A stretch of DNA of 64,000 nucleotides from Bernardetia sp. MNP-M8 (GTDB lineage Bacteria; Bacteroidota; Bacteroidia; Cytophagales; Bernardetiaceae). The notes beneath the pieces are model-generated. The model was given only the letters and a program-made list of their open reading frames with translations, searched no databases and was not told where the DNA came from. Where the stretch lies: positions 2,440,001 to 2,504,000 of the forward strand of contig NZ_CP147012.1 in the NCBI RefSeq assembly GCF_037126285.1, given 5' to 3'. How positions within the stretch are numbered: the first letter of the stretch is position 1; the number at the start of each line of letters is the position of its first letter. A program made the translations under genes and the position numbers. Below are positions 1-8,681 of this stretch, in pieces.

Positions 1-16
1 CTAACTCAAAAAAGAA

Positions 17-1255
17 ATGAAAAAAATCAAAAATATGGCTTTTATATTTACTGCTTTTCTAGTTTGGACAGCTTTTATTGGCTATGGATTTATGAATGGA
101 TTTTTATTAAGATCTATTTCTGAAGATAATGCTGAATCTTTTATTAGTGTCACTCAAGAAAAAATAGACAATGAATTTGTAGGAAGTTTTGCCATGGTTT
201 TGATAGAAAATGGAAAAATATCTCAAGATTTTTTTTATTCTGTTGATAAAGATAAGCCTGTAAACGAAAATACAGTTTTTCCTGTGGCATCTATTAGTAA
301 ATGGGTTACTTCCTTCGGAGTTATGAAATTGGTAGAAGATGGAAAGTTAGATTTAGACAAACCAATAGACGATTATCTCACAAGGTGGCATCTTCCTAAA
401 AGTGAATTTGATAATAAAAAAGTAACCGTTAGAAATCTACTTTCGCACTCCTCAGGATTGATAGATGATTTGGGTTATGATGGTTTTGCTCCTAATGAAA
501 CTATTCAGACAATCGAAGAATCATTGACAAAAGCTGCTGATGCAGGCAGTTCTGACGGAGTTGCAATAGTAGGATATGAACCGAATAGTAAGTATATGTA
601 TTCGGGAGCAGGTTATACGATATTGCAATTAGTTATTGAAGAAGTTAGTGGAAAATCTTTTCAAGAATATATGACACAAACAGTTTTTGAGCCTTTGAAA
701 ATGGAAAATTCTACTTTTGAGTATCCTGAAAGCTCAAACAATCAACTTGCTCAAGTTTATAAAGTGGATGGAACAACAAGACAAATGAATAAATTTACTG
801 CTCTTGCAGCAGCAGGATTGTACACAACTACAGAAGATTTATCAAAATTTTTGATAGCCAATGTGTCAGAAAATAATATTCTTTCCCAAGAAACTATTCA
901 ATCGATGAGCAAACCTGAATCATTTATTAATAATACAAAAGTGTATGGATTAGGTCCTCATTTGTATAGTCAAGATGATATAAAATCAAATATTATTGGA
1001 CACGATGGTAGTGGAAATGATGCTATCAATACTGCTGCAAGAATAGATCTTAAATCTAAATCTGGAATAATAATATTAGAAACTGGAAACTGGAATATAG
1101 CTTCGTCCATAGCAGACGAATGGATTTTTTTGAAAGCAGGAATAGCTGATTATGTAGTTATGCAGCGTAACAAAACCTACATATTAACTTTACTCATAAT
1201 TGGATATATACTAATTATTGCTGTTTCTATTTTCATTATTAGAAAGAATAAATAA
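17..1255 (+). CDS. Serine hydrolase, beta-lactamase/class C PBP-like family
   Basis: A 412-residue membrane-tethered protein of the beta-lactamase/DD-peptidase superfamily (Pfam Beta-lactamase type). The SxxK nucleophile motif is Ser92-Ile-Ser-Lys95. The Tyr motif is Tyr195-Ser-Gly, where class C enzymes have YxN. The third box is replaced by His329-Asp-Gly, as in many esterase or peptidase-like members. Residues 7-30 form an N-terminal signal or anchor, and about residues 385-408 form a C-terminal membrane helix followed by a basic end. This places the catalytic domain outside the cytoplasm. The substrate cannot be read from sequence; a D-aminopeptidase, an esterase or a beta-lactamase-like hydrolase would all fit. 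The gene starts 16 bases into the window, so its upstream context is not visible. Confidence 0.85.
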   Translation: MKKIKNMAFIFTAFLVWTAFIGYGFMNGFLLRSISEDNAESFISVTQEKIDNEFVGSFAMVLIENGKISQDFFYSVDKDKPVNENTVFPVASISKWVTSFGVMKLVEDGKLDLDKPIDDYLTRWHLPKSEFDNKKVTVRNLLSHSSGLIDDLGYDGFAPNETIQTIEESLTKAADAGSSDGVAIVGYEPNSKYMYSGAGYTILQLVIEEVSGKSFQEYMTQTVFEPLKMENSTFEYPESSNNQLAQVYKVDGTTRQMNKFTALAAAGLYTTTEDLSKFLIANVSENNILSQETIQSMSKPESFINNTKVYGLGPHLYSQDDIKSNIIGHDGSGNDAINTAARIDLKSKSGIIILETGNWNIASSIADEWIFLKAGIADYVVMQRNKTYILTLLIIGYILIIAVSIFIIRKNK

Positions 1256-1369
1256 AGCTAAAGAAAATCAGATTATTAATGTATTTTGTGTAGAAATAAT
1301 TTCATTTTTTTGAGTAAAAAATGTATATTAGACTTGTATAAATCTTTTTTACTACTAATATTATTTTTT

Positions 1370-1792
1370 ATGACTATTTATGAGAGCATTTTTTTGCGTT
1401 TAGACTTTTTCGAAGATAAAGGCTTCATAGAAGCAACTTGGTATCCTACAACAGAAAATTTCACAGAACGAGAGTATAAGGAAGAGTTTTTAAACTACTT
1501 AAATCTAGCCTTAGAATTCAAACCTAAACGAGCAATGATTAATACACAAGACTTTTTATTTACTACTTCGCCAACTTTACAAGAATGGACAAGTGAAACT
1601 ATTTCAGCCCCTATTATAGAAATGGGTTTAAAGGAAATGGCTTTTGTAGTAAGTAAGGAGTTTATGGCTCAACTTTCTATAGAACAACTTATGGAAGAGC
1701 CATCAGCCCAAAAGTTTATCACAAAATACTTTGACAGTAAAGAAGAGGCAAAAGAATGGATTTTGAGCTTTGCTGATAGTGAGACGATGTAA
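1370..1792 (+). CDS. Conserved hypothetical protein, SpoIIAA/STAS-like fold suspected
   Basis: A 140-residue soluble protein. I start it at the first ATG (1370), because the longer frame opens with TTG and adds a hydrophobic stretch that does not belong to the fold. The layout, short beta strands (FLRLDFFEDKGFIEATW) then helices, ending in an acidic 'FDSKEEAKEWI' helix, resembles the SpoIIAA-like/STAS-like family of small Bacteroidota proteins. This is a judgement from pattern, not a proven match. It is followed by a 17-bp inverted repeat, so it is probably its own transcription unit. Confidence 0.6.
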   Translation: MTIYESIFLRLDFFEDKGFIEATWYPTTENFTEREYKEEFLNYLNLALEFKPKRAMINTQDFLFTTSPTLQEWTSETISAPIIEMGLKEMAFVVSKEFMAQLSIEQLMEEPSAQKFITKYFDSKEEAKEWILSFADSETM

Positions 1793-1796
1793 ATTA

Positions 1797-1838
1797 TTTT
1801 TTTCTTCCTCATTTATCTTAAAAATGAGGAAGAAAAAA
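1797..1838. terminator. Long A/T-flanked hairpin, possible terminator
   Basis: An inverted repeat with arms of about 17 bp (TTTTTTCTTCCTCATTT and its complement) and a short loop, five bases after the stop codon of the small gene. No U-tract follows the stem on either strand apart from the stem's own A/T ends, so termination is likely but not certain. Confidence 0.5.
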
Positions 1839-1856
1839 TAAAATCTAAAAATTAAC

Positions 1857-2474
1857 ATGAAACAAATTCTAACTCTACTTTTTTGTTTTATATCCTTTCA
1901 AAGCTATTCTCAAGATACAACTTTTCTAAAAGTTCATTTTTTATATGGCTCAAAACCATTGAAAAGTGATGAAAATCCAGAACAAAAATGGTTTGGTGGA
2001 ATCTTAGGAGGACATGTTGGCATTGAAGTAGAGGAAGATAAAGTTTTGAATTTTCTTCCAAGTAGAGAGAGTTTTCATTGGTTTGCAAATAAAAAAGACA
2101 AACACAGCACGTATGCTATTCACTCTGTTCCTAGTTTTTATGCCATCTTTGGAGAACATCCAGATAGTGTTCAACTAGCAATTATTTACATTCCAATACA
2201 CATTCAGCAAAAAGAAACTTTCGACAGTATTGTGTCTGCTTATGTTGGTCATGCGCCTTATGATTATGCTTTTTTTGGTATGCGTTGTGGTGCAGCGACC
2301 TATGAAATTTTGGCTCAAATGGATATTTTGAAAGACTATTCGAATAAAAAAACAGTTAGAAAAATATTTTATCCTAGAAAGTTACGCAAACGACTTTTCA
2401 GAATGGCAAAGGAAAATAATTGGAAAGTTATCAAACAAGAAGGTGGTCAAAAGAGGAAATGGGAAAGGGATTAA
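1857..2474 (+). CDS. Exported protein, possible permuted NlpC/P60-like (papain-fold) hydrolase
   Basis: A 205-residue protein with a Sec signal peptide (residues 1-19, ending SYSQ). Two blocks stand out: Gly51-Gly-His53-Val-Gly-Ile, and Tyr135-Asp-Tyr-Ala...Arg-Cys144-Gly-Ala-Ala-Thr-Tyr. A His in 'GHVGI' upstream of a Cys in a 'YDY...C' segment is the order seen in circularly permuted NlpC/P60 and YiiX-like enzymes. I therefore suggest a periplasmic or outer-membrane cysteine amidase or peptidase. No third catalytic residue can be fixed by eye. The C terminus is strongly basic. The gene stands alone, 28 bp before the next same-strand gene. Confidence 0.6.
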   Translation: MKQILTLLFCFISFQSYSQDTTFLKVHFLYGSKPLKSDENPEQKWFGGILGGHVGIEVEEDKVLNFLPSRESFHWFANKKDKHSTYAIHSVPSFYAIFGEHPDSVQLAIIYIPIHIQQKETFDSIVSAYVGHAPYDYAFFGMRCGAATYEILAQMDILKDYSNKKTVRKIFYPRKLRKRLFRMAKENNWKVIKQEGGQKRKWERD

Positions 2475-2502
2475 AGAATTCTAAAAATAATTATCAAAAA
2501 CA

Positions 2503-3195
2503 ATGGACTTACTAAGTTATCCAATTATCTACAAAGACAAATTCGGAGAAGAGAAAGCTAAAATAACCACTTTTGGAACTACATTACATATAAAATTGCG
2601 AGATACTCGTTTTGAAGGACAATGCTTCGAAACACTTGAAATATCTGAATTTGATAATCAAGAAAATGATAAATTTGAATGGGAAAAATGTCAAGACAGC
2701 TCAAAAATCCTTACTAATTTTGAAATAAAAGTAAAATTTCAAATTCAGCTTGCCATCGAACATAATCAACAAATGGAGGAAATGATTGCACAAATTAGTA
2801 CAGGAAATGAAAAAGGCACAAATGTTTTCTTAGAACTCAAAACTGATTTTGGAGATTTCAAAAACACAAAAAATTATGATTCTTTTGAAGATGCACTGCT
2901 AGAAATGCAGAGTGTATTACCAAAAAATATCAAAATCAAAACTTGTGTAAGTTGTAAGTTTTCAAATTATCATCCAATAGGAAATGGAATGTTTGGTGGA
3001 TTGTATTGTTTCAAAAAATTAGCTCATCAAGTAGATAAAATAGTTGATAAACGTAGTTTACTGCATTGCTTTGATAAAGAATTTGCCAAAGATGAAGAAA
3101 AACAAAAAATATTCAATGTACAAGAAACATTTGATTGTCTAGACCATCGTTTTCCAAAAAAGTCTAATTGGACATATAAAAATTGGATAGAATAA
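2503..3195 (+). CDS. Conserved hypothetical protein (DUF6304-like)
   Basis: A 230-residue cytoplasmic protein with no signal peptide or membrane segment. The N-terminal half is beta-rich. The C-terminal third contains a Cys-rich block: Cys-Val-Ser-Cys near residue 147, Cys near 169, Cys near 188 and Cys near 211. This could bind a metal. I recall this type of protein as DUF6304, but that identification is from memory and is uncertain. It is 28 bp downstream of the exported hydrolase candidate and converges with gdhA across a shared bidirectional terminator. Confidence 0.65.
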   Translation: MDLLSYPIIYKDKFGEEKAKITTFGTTLHIKLRDTRFEGQCFETLEISEFDNQENDKFEWEKCQDSSKILTNFEIKVKFQIQLAIEHNQQMEEMIAQISTGNEKGTNVFLELKTDFGDFKNTKNYDSFEDALLEMQSVLPKNIKIKTCVSCKFSNYHPIGNGMFGGLYCFKKLAHQVDKIVDKRSLLHCFDKEFAKDEEKQKIFNVQETFDCLDHRFPKKSNWTYKNWIE

Positions 3196-3202
3196 AAGAA
3201 GC

Positions 3203-3239
3203 AAAAACGAATTGCAGTATGAAACAACAATTCGTTTTT
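3203..3239. terminator. Bidirectional rho-independent terminator
   Basis: A 12-bp stem (AAAAACGAATTG / CAATTCGTTTTT) with a 13-base loop and A/T runs on both sides. It lies between the convergent stops at 3195 and 3262 and can serve both genes. Confidence 0.8.
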
Positions 3240-3261
3240 TATAGTAAAGATGTAAAGAAAA

Positions 3262-4617
3262 CTACACCACACCTTGTGCAATCATAGCGTCAGCGACACG
3301 CACAAAACCTGCTATATTAGCTCCTTTAAGATAATTTACTTTCTTTTTTTCTTTGCCATACTCTACACATTGCTCATGTATTTTCTTCATAATTGCTTTT
3401 AATTCTTCATCTACTTTTTCTTTTGTCCAAGATAAACGAAGTGAATTTTGTGTCATTTCTAACCCAGAAGTAGCCACACCACCAGCATTTGAAGCCTTAC
3501 CAGGTGAATACAGAACATCATTTTTAGCAAAAATATCAATCGCTTCTGATGTTGTTGGCATATTTGCCCCTTCGGCAACTAACTGACAGCCATTTTTCAC
3601 AAGAGCTTTTGCGCCTTTTTCTTCTAATTCATTTTGAGTAGCACAAGGAAGTGCAATATCACATTTTACATCCCACGGACGTTTGTCTTTATGGAATTTT
3701 GCAGAAGAATATTTTTTGGCGTATTCTTTTATTCTACCTCTTTTTTCATTTTTGAGTTCTTTTACAAACTCTAGTTTTTCTGTTGTAATTCCTTCTTCAT
3801 CATAAATATACCCATCAGAATCTGAAAGTGTAACTACTTTTGCTCCCAATTCTATCGCCTTTTCACAGGCATATTGCGCTACATTTCCAGAACCGGAAAT
3901 GACAACTGTCTTATTCTCTAAAGAATCTCCTTTGTGTTCCATCATTTCTTTTACAAAATAAAGAAGTCCATAACCTGTTGCCTCTGTTCGTAGAAGTGAA
4001 CCTCCCCATTTTACGCCTTTTCCTGTAAATGTTCCTGTAAATTCGTTAGCTAGTCGTTTGTATTGTCCAAACATATACCCTACTTCTCTTGCTCCTACTC
4101 CAATATCACCAGCAGGTACGTCTGTTTCTCCTCCAATATGTCTAAAAAGTTCGGTTACAAAACTCTGACAAAAACGCATTACTTCTTCATCACTTTTCTC
4201 TTTTGGATCAAAATCAGAACCTCCTTTACCACCACCTAAAGGCAAACCTGTAAGAGAGTTTTTGAAAACCTGCTCAAAACCTAAAAACTTTAGAATAGAT
4301 AAATTTACACTTGGATGAAAACGAACACCACCTTTATAAGGACCAAGTGCAGAATTAAACTGAACACGAAAACCTTTATTGATTTGAATTTCATTTTTAT
4401 CATCTAACCAAGGAATACGAAATAAAATAGCTCGTTCAGGTTCGACCATTCTTTCCAACAACTTTGCTTTTTTGTATTTTGGATTTTCCTCTATAAATGG
4501 AATAATAAATTCGGCTACTTCTTCAACAGCTTGTAAAAACTCTTCTTCGTGAGGTTGCTTGGTCTTAACAGACTCTATAAATCCTTTTACTTGTGTATTA
4601 TGATTATTTTTAGACAT
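3262..4617 (-). CDS. gdhA: NADP-specific glutamate dehydrogenase
   Basis: A 451-residue enzyme of the hexameric bacterial GDH family, catalysing reductive amination of 2-oxoglutarate with ammonium to glutamate. Visible hallmarks: Lys-Gly-Gly-Val-Arg-Phe near residues 95-100; the catalytic lysine in PLGGGKGG (Lys131); the catalytic aspartate in PAGDIGVG (Asp171); a Rossmann fingerprint 'VISGSGNVAQYA' near 240; and the late 'SNAGGVATSGLEM' block. Length is normal for the family (about 445-450). It is monocistronic with a long A/T-rich upstream region. Cytoplasmic nitrogen assimilation is the expected role. Confidence 0.97.
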   Translation of the reverse strand: MSKNNHNTQVKGFIESVKTKQPHEEEFLQAVEEVAEFIIPFIEENPKYKKAKLLERMVEPERAILFRIPWLDDKNEIQINKGFRVQFNSALGPYKGGVRFHPSVNLSILKFLGFEQVFKNSLTGLPLGGGKGGSDFDPKEKSDEEVMRFCQSFVTELFRHIGGETDVPAGDIGVGAREVGYMFGQYKRLANEFTGTFTGKGVKWGGSLLRTEATGYGLLYFVKEMMEHKGDSLENKTVVISGSGNVAQYACEKAIELGAKVVTLSDSDGYIYDEEGITTEKLEFVKELKNEKRGRIKEYAKKYSSAKFHKDKRPWDVKCDIALPCATQNELEEKGAKALVKNGCQLVAEGANMPTTSEAIDIFAKNDVLYSPGKASNAGGVATSGLEMTQNSLRLSWTKEKVDEELKAIMKKIHEQCVEYGKEKKKVNYLKGANIAGFVRVADAMIAQGVV

Positions 4618-5022
4618 AATTATTTGGTGTGGTTTGTTGTGTCAGTCGATTTGAAATAACGACTTAATCTACTTGTTTTAATTGAAAAGCAAACGGTTTG
4701 TAGTTATGAATGTTTGGAATGGCTTATAATAAAGTCTTCTCTGATTAATCAATTTAAATATATAATTCTCATAAATAAAGGATGGATGAATTCATTTAAA
4801 CTCTAGAATTATTCTTATACTTTAGGTTCTTAAACTTTTCTGTATTGAAGAATGTACTTTAATAACTGAATAATTTTTGATTAAATTATTACTCTAAAGA
4901 AAAATATTTTATCAACAAATAATTAAATATATTTTCAAATAAATATAAATTTAAATTTATATAAAAAAATTACTTTTAAACTTGTTTTAAATTAAATCTA
5001 TTTATAATTAATTTTTTATTTT
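4618..5022. other. A/T-rich divergent intergenic region
   Basis: About 400 bases between gdhA (leftward) and the lipoprotein gene (rightward). It must contain both promoters. I see long A/T runs but no exact TAnnTTTG box, no small reading frame and no structured RNA. Confidence 0.6.
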
Positions 5023-5583
5023 ATGAAGCCACTTATTTTTGTGTCAATTTGTTTATTTTCTGTACTTCTCTTTTCTTGTAACGATGAAAATATAATAGAA
5101 AAAACAGAAAACAATCAATCAAAGAACTCTTATATTTCTAATAATACCTACTCAAAGGAAGCCAAACCAGACATAAATACTGTTCAAGATTATAATCCTT
5201 GTGTACAGTATGGCAATTCTTGTGTAACAGTAAATAATCTTATTCATAATGATGTTGATTGTGGAATTATAAATGACTTACTTAGCTGTTATTATCGTAG
5301 TTGCTCACCTGATTATCCTAAAAACCCTAGTTATGGTACTATTACGAATGAAGGTTGGTATACTAATCCACCAGTGTATTTTTATCAAGACTTAACCTAT
5401 TATGTAAATGGAGATGATGATGTAGATTTAGGTTCTATAATAAATAGTATAAACTCTTATCGTAATAATCTTGCTACAACATTTTCTGGTGGTGTATATA
5501 GAATAGGAGTAATTTTACCTACATTTAACTGTGATTGGAGATCTTACCAAACAGTTAGAATAACTTACTTGGTAACGTATTAA
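5023..5583 (+). CDS. Cys-rich secreted lipoprotein of unknown function
   Basis: A 186-residue protein with a lipoprotein signal (VLLFSC, lipidated Cys19) followed by N-D-E-N. This acidic start resembles the surface-export signal of Bacteroidota lipoproteins. The mature part is rich in Asn, Ser and Tyr and carries about six further cysteines in its middle and end, suggesting disulfides in an extracytoplasmic protein. No family recognised. It is monocistronic and followed by a strong terminator. Confidence 0.7.
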   Translation: MKPLIFVSICLFSVLLFSCNDENIIEKTENNQSKNSYISNNTYSKEAKPDINTVQDYNPCVQYGNSCVTVNNLIHNDVDCGIINDLLSCYYRSCSPDYPKNPSYGTITNEGWYTNPPVYFYQDLTYYVNGDDDVDLGSIINSINSYRNNLATTFSGGVYRIGVILPTFNCDWRSYQTVRITYLVTY

Positions 5584-5605
5584 TATTTCAGGATATGACA
5601 AAAAT

Positions 5606-5644
5606 AAAAAAACAGTTCTAACGCAAAGTTAGAACTGTTTTTTT
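5606..5644. terminator. Bidirectional rho-independent terminator
   Basis: A perfect stem (AACAGTTCTAAC / GTTAGAACTGTT) with loop GCAAA, flanked by A and T runs. It lies between the lipoprotein stop and the convergent TonB-receptor stop. Confidence 0.9.
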
Positions 5645-5669
5645 GTAAAACTATAAGTATAACCTTCGT

Positions 5670-8510
5670 TTAGTCAATCAAATACGTAACTCCTAAAGAG
5701 AAAGTACGACCAACAGTATAAGAATCATATATATATTCTGTTCCTTGGAAATCTTGTACTTGTTTGTATTCAGGATTTAATAAGTTTCTAGCTCTGAAAC
5801 TGAATCCCCAGCCACTTTCCATTGTTTTCTTAACAGCAAAATCTAAAGATGGACGAGGCACTTCATATACATCTGGCTGTCCTGCTTGTGCTACAATAGC
5901 CAAACGTTTTCCAAACACATTGAAATTTCCACTAATACTAAGTCCTTTTTCTGGCAAATCATAATAAATAAATGAGTTTAGAACATAAGGAGATTGCATA
6001 AACATAGTACGAGTAGGCTCACGATTTGGGTCAGTTTTCAAGATAAAAGAATATTCTGCTGAATCAATATCTACTTCTGAATACATCAAACTAAAGTTTG
6101 CACCCACACTAAAGTTTTTGAGAGCATCAGAGAAATCTAATCGCTTACGCACTTCAAGCTCAAGACCAGCAACAAATGCTTGATCAACATTTTTGTACTG
6201 AATCTGTCCATTTGGTTCTCTTGGGTCAAATGCACGTTCGATAGGGTTAGAGAATTTTTTGTAGAAAGCACTTACTGAAATAATCTCTCCTGCATTTGGA
6301 TACATTTCATAACGCAAGTCAAAGTTATCGATAAGGGTTCTTTCTAGGTTTTCATTACCAATGATAGTAAAGTCATCAGCAAAAGCAAAACTAGGAAAAG
6401 GAGCAAGTTCTCTAAAAGTAGGACGAGCTAATGTTCTACCATACGAAGCACGAAGATTAGTTGATTTATTAAGTTCATAAATCAAATTGAGGGCAGGTAA
6501 AAAGTCATTTTCTTGAATATTTGCTTTATTTAATGTTTCATCATCACTTGCTGCTTGTAGGTTTGTTCCTTCATAACGTACTCCCATTACAGCACGGAAT
6601 TTTTTAGTAAAACGCCAATCTGTCATTCCATAAAAAGAAATAATTTCTTGATAACCTGTATAACTATTTCTTGGAGAAGTAAAATCTGTGATTACTACAC
6701 CTAGATTACCATTATCCATTACACCTACATTTTGGAAAAAATCATCTATTGTTCCAGTCTGACGATAATTATCTAAAACACCTGAGTTTTTGAAATTAAT
6801 ATACTGGTATCTTTTTTCATTGAAATCTCTATCTTTCATTAAATATCCACCACCAAATTTAAATTTACTGTCTCCTCCTTTTGAGGTAAATGGAATTGTA
6901 ATATCTACTTTATTATCCCAATTGATTTCATTCATATCACGATAATAACGAGCAGGAGAATTATAAGACGAAATAGCAATATCATAAAAACGTTCTCCTC
7001 CATTTTCATAATAATCATCAGAGAAATAACGCAAATCTGGCTCATTTTGAGTAGATTGAGCCAATGAAGAAAGCCACTCAATTTCTATATTTCTTTTTCC
7101 AACAGTATGCTTTCCTTTAAGTTGAGCTGAAGCAATACCACGCTCTAAAAACTGCATTGTTTGTGTACGATATACATATCCTTCTTCCAAACCTGCACCT
7201 CCTCTATTCCAAAGTCCTGAACGATAATCAGTTGTCTTATCTCCACTTCTATTATACATCAAATTTAAAGAGATTTTACTTGTAGGAGCTACTTTGTAAG
7301 ACATATTTAAATTTGCTCCCCAAAGTGCGCTTTCTGTTCCTTGTTCGGTATTGAGCTGGTAAGTTGGATTAAGTTGGATTACATCTACTCCATCTCTACT
7401 AAAACGACCTGTAACTCCATTATCATAATAACTAAAATTACGTTGATAACTTAGTGAAGATACAAAACCAAAAGGACGACCCAAAACATTGATTTGATTA
7501 CCTAATGAAAGAGAATGAAATTGATTTAAAAATGGAGCTTTGCGCTCATAGTCCATATTTGTTCCAAAAGATTTTGTTTGATTATCTACTTGTTGTTTTT
7601 GTTCTGGTGTGAGAAAGCTTCTAGGATCAAGAAATTCATTAGATATTCCACTTGGTATAGAACGGCTTCCATCATCAATTCCTAAAAAGTCTGTTTTTCC
7701 TCCTTTATGTGTCAAAAAGTTATTATTTAAACTTGTTTGGTCATTAAAACCTAATGAAGAATTCCATTGAAATGTAAATCTATCTGGAAAATCTTTAGTT
7801 ACTACATTTATATTTCCACCAGCAAAAGAACCTGAAAGATCTGGTGAGAAAGTTTTAGATACAATAATATTATCAATTAAATTACTAGGAAATAAATCCA
7901 TCTGAACTGAGTTTCTATTTGGGTCAAGGCTTGGAAGGCTTGCTCCATTGAGTGTTGTTTGGCTATAACGATCGCCAAGTCCACGTACATATACATATTT
8001 TCCACCTTCTACCGAAACACCTGTTACTCTTGTAATGGCTGCTGCTGCATCTCTATCTCCTGAACGAGCAATCTGTTCTGCTGCAAGTCCATCTTGAACA
8101 ACTCCTGAGTTTTTTTGTGCTGCCAAAACTGCTGTTGTAGATGCAGTTTCTGCTTTCGCTTCTATCACTACAGCTTCTAACATCTCTGTATCTTCACCTA
8201 AAGTAGCATCAATTACAGTTACTTGTCCTGCTTTTACTTCTACTCCTGTAACTGTTTTGGTTTGGTAAGAAACAAAAGAAATTTGGAGATCATATGTGCC
8301 TGCTTCGACAGAAATAGAATATTTTCCATCTAAGTCAGCTGCTGAACCGTTTGTAGTTCCTACAATAACAACAGTAGCACCAATGAGTTCTTCTCCATTA
8401 GCAGCATCTTTAATTGTTCCTCTAATTGTTCCTTTTGTAGTTTGGGCAAAAGAAGTGGAACTAATAAGTAATAATACAAGTGTAGCAAATGTCAGTAAAT
8501 GATTTTTCAT
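5670..8510 (-). CDS. TonB-dependent outer-membrane receptor with carboxypeptidase-regulatory-like domain
   Basis: A 946-residue outer-membrane receptor counted from the Met that opens the signal peptide (MKNHLLTFATLVLLL...SFAQ); an upstream in-frame start adds 19 unlikely residues. Domains in order: signal; a CarboxypepD_reg-like beta-sandwich (GTIRGTIKDAANGEELIGA); a plug domain with 'YVRGLGDRYSQTTLNG' and 'GSFAGGNINVVTK'; and a 22-strand-type beta-barrel. It ends in an aromatic-rich strand, TFSLGVTYLID. It would import a large substrate using TonB-ExbB-ExbD energy. It is downstream of a surface lipoprotein gene on the same strand, with a hairpin in the 171-base gap. The substrate is unknown; the lipoprotein is not a SusD homologue. 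Confidence 0.93.
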   Translation of the reverse strand: MKNHLLTFATLVLLLISSTSFAQTTKGTIRGTIKDAANGEELIGATVVIVGTTNGSAADLDGKYSISVEAGTYDLQISFVSYQTKTVTGVEVKAGQVTVIDATLGEDTEMLEAVVIEAKAETASTTAVLAAQKNSGVVQDGLAAEQIARSGDRDAAAAITRVTGVSVEGGKYVYVRGLGDRYSQTTLNGASLPSLDPNRNSVQMDLFPSNLIDNIIVSKTFSPDLSGSFAGGNINVVTKDFPDRFTFQWNSSLGFNDQTSLNNNFLTHKGGKTDFLGIDDGSRSIPSGISNEFLDPRSFLTPEQKQQVDNQTKSFGTNMDYERKAPFLNQFHSLSLGNQINVLGRPFGFVSSLSYQRNFSYYDNGVTGRFSRDGVDVIQLNPTYQLNTEQGTESALWGANLNMSYKVAPTSKISLNLMYNRSGDKTTDYRSGLWNRGGAGLEEGYVYRTQTMQFLERGIASAQLKGKHTVGKRNIEIEWLSSLAQSTQNEPDLRYFSDDYYENGGERFYDIAISSYNSPARYYRDMNEINWDNKVDITIPFTSKGGDSKFKFGGGYLMKDRDFNEKRYQYINFKNSGVLDNYRQTGTIDDFFQNVGVMDNGNLGVVITDFTSPRNSYTGYQEIISFYGMTDWRFTKKFRAVMGVRYEGTNLQAASDDETLNKANIQENDFLPALNLIYELNKSTNLRASYGRTLARPTFRELAPFPSFAFADDFTIIGNENLERTLIDNFDLRYEMYPNAGEIISVSAFYKKFSNPIERAFDPREPNGQIQYKNVDQAFVAGLELEVRKRLDFSDALKNFSVGANFSLMYSEVDIDSAEYSFILKTDPNREPTRTMFMQSPYVLNSFIYYDLPEKGLSISGNFNVFGKRLAIVAQAGQPDVYEVPRPSLDFAVKKTMESGWGFSFRARNLLNPEYKQVQDFQGTEYIYDSYTVGRTFSLGVTYLID

Positions 8511-8623
8511 TACCTTTTGGTTGTAAATTATTGAAGTTAAATGAAATTTCTGTGTCTTTTTAGTCAAAAATGAAAATGCTAAAAAAACAGGTTTTGAAAT
8601 GAGTTTCTAAAGAAAATACAAGT

Positions 8624-8654
8624 AAAGCAGCTACTCTTTTGAAGTAGCTGCTTT
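8624..8654. terminator. Hairpin between lipoprotein and receptor genes
   Basis: An 11-bp perfect stem (AAAGCAGCTAC / GTAGCTGCTTT) with a 9-base loop. The T-run follows on the plus strand. In the direction of the operon the tail is weak, so it may only partly stop transcription and lower receptor expression relative to the lipoprotein. Confidence 0.6.
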
Positions 8655-8681
8655 TTTGATTTGATTCAAACAAATCTATTT

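Noticed and set aside
1286-1369. TTG-start extension of the 140-residue protein, adding a hydrophobic segment.
   Set aside because: Start is TTG with no upstream support; the ATG at 1370 gives a clean soluble domain.
5606-5644. Treating all hairpins as RAYT-type repeats.
   Set aside because: Those at 3203, 5606, 12775, 19770, 35966, 37755, 47496, 59258 and 59574 have T-runs and sit right after stop codons, so they are ordinary terminators.
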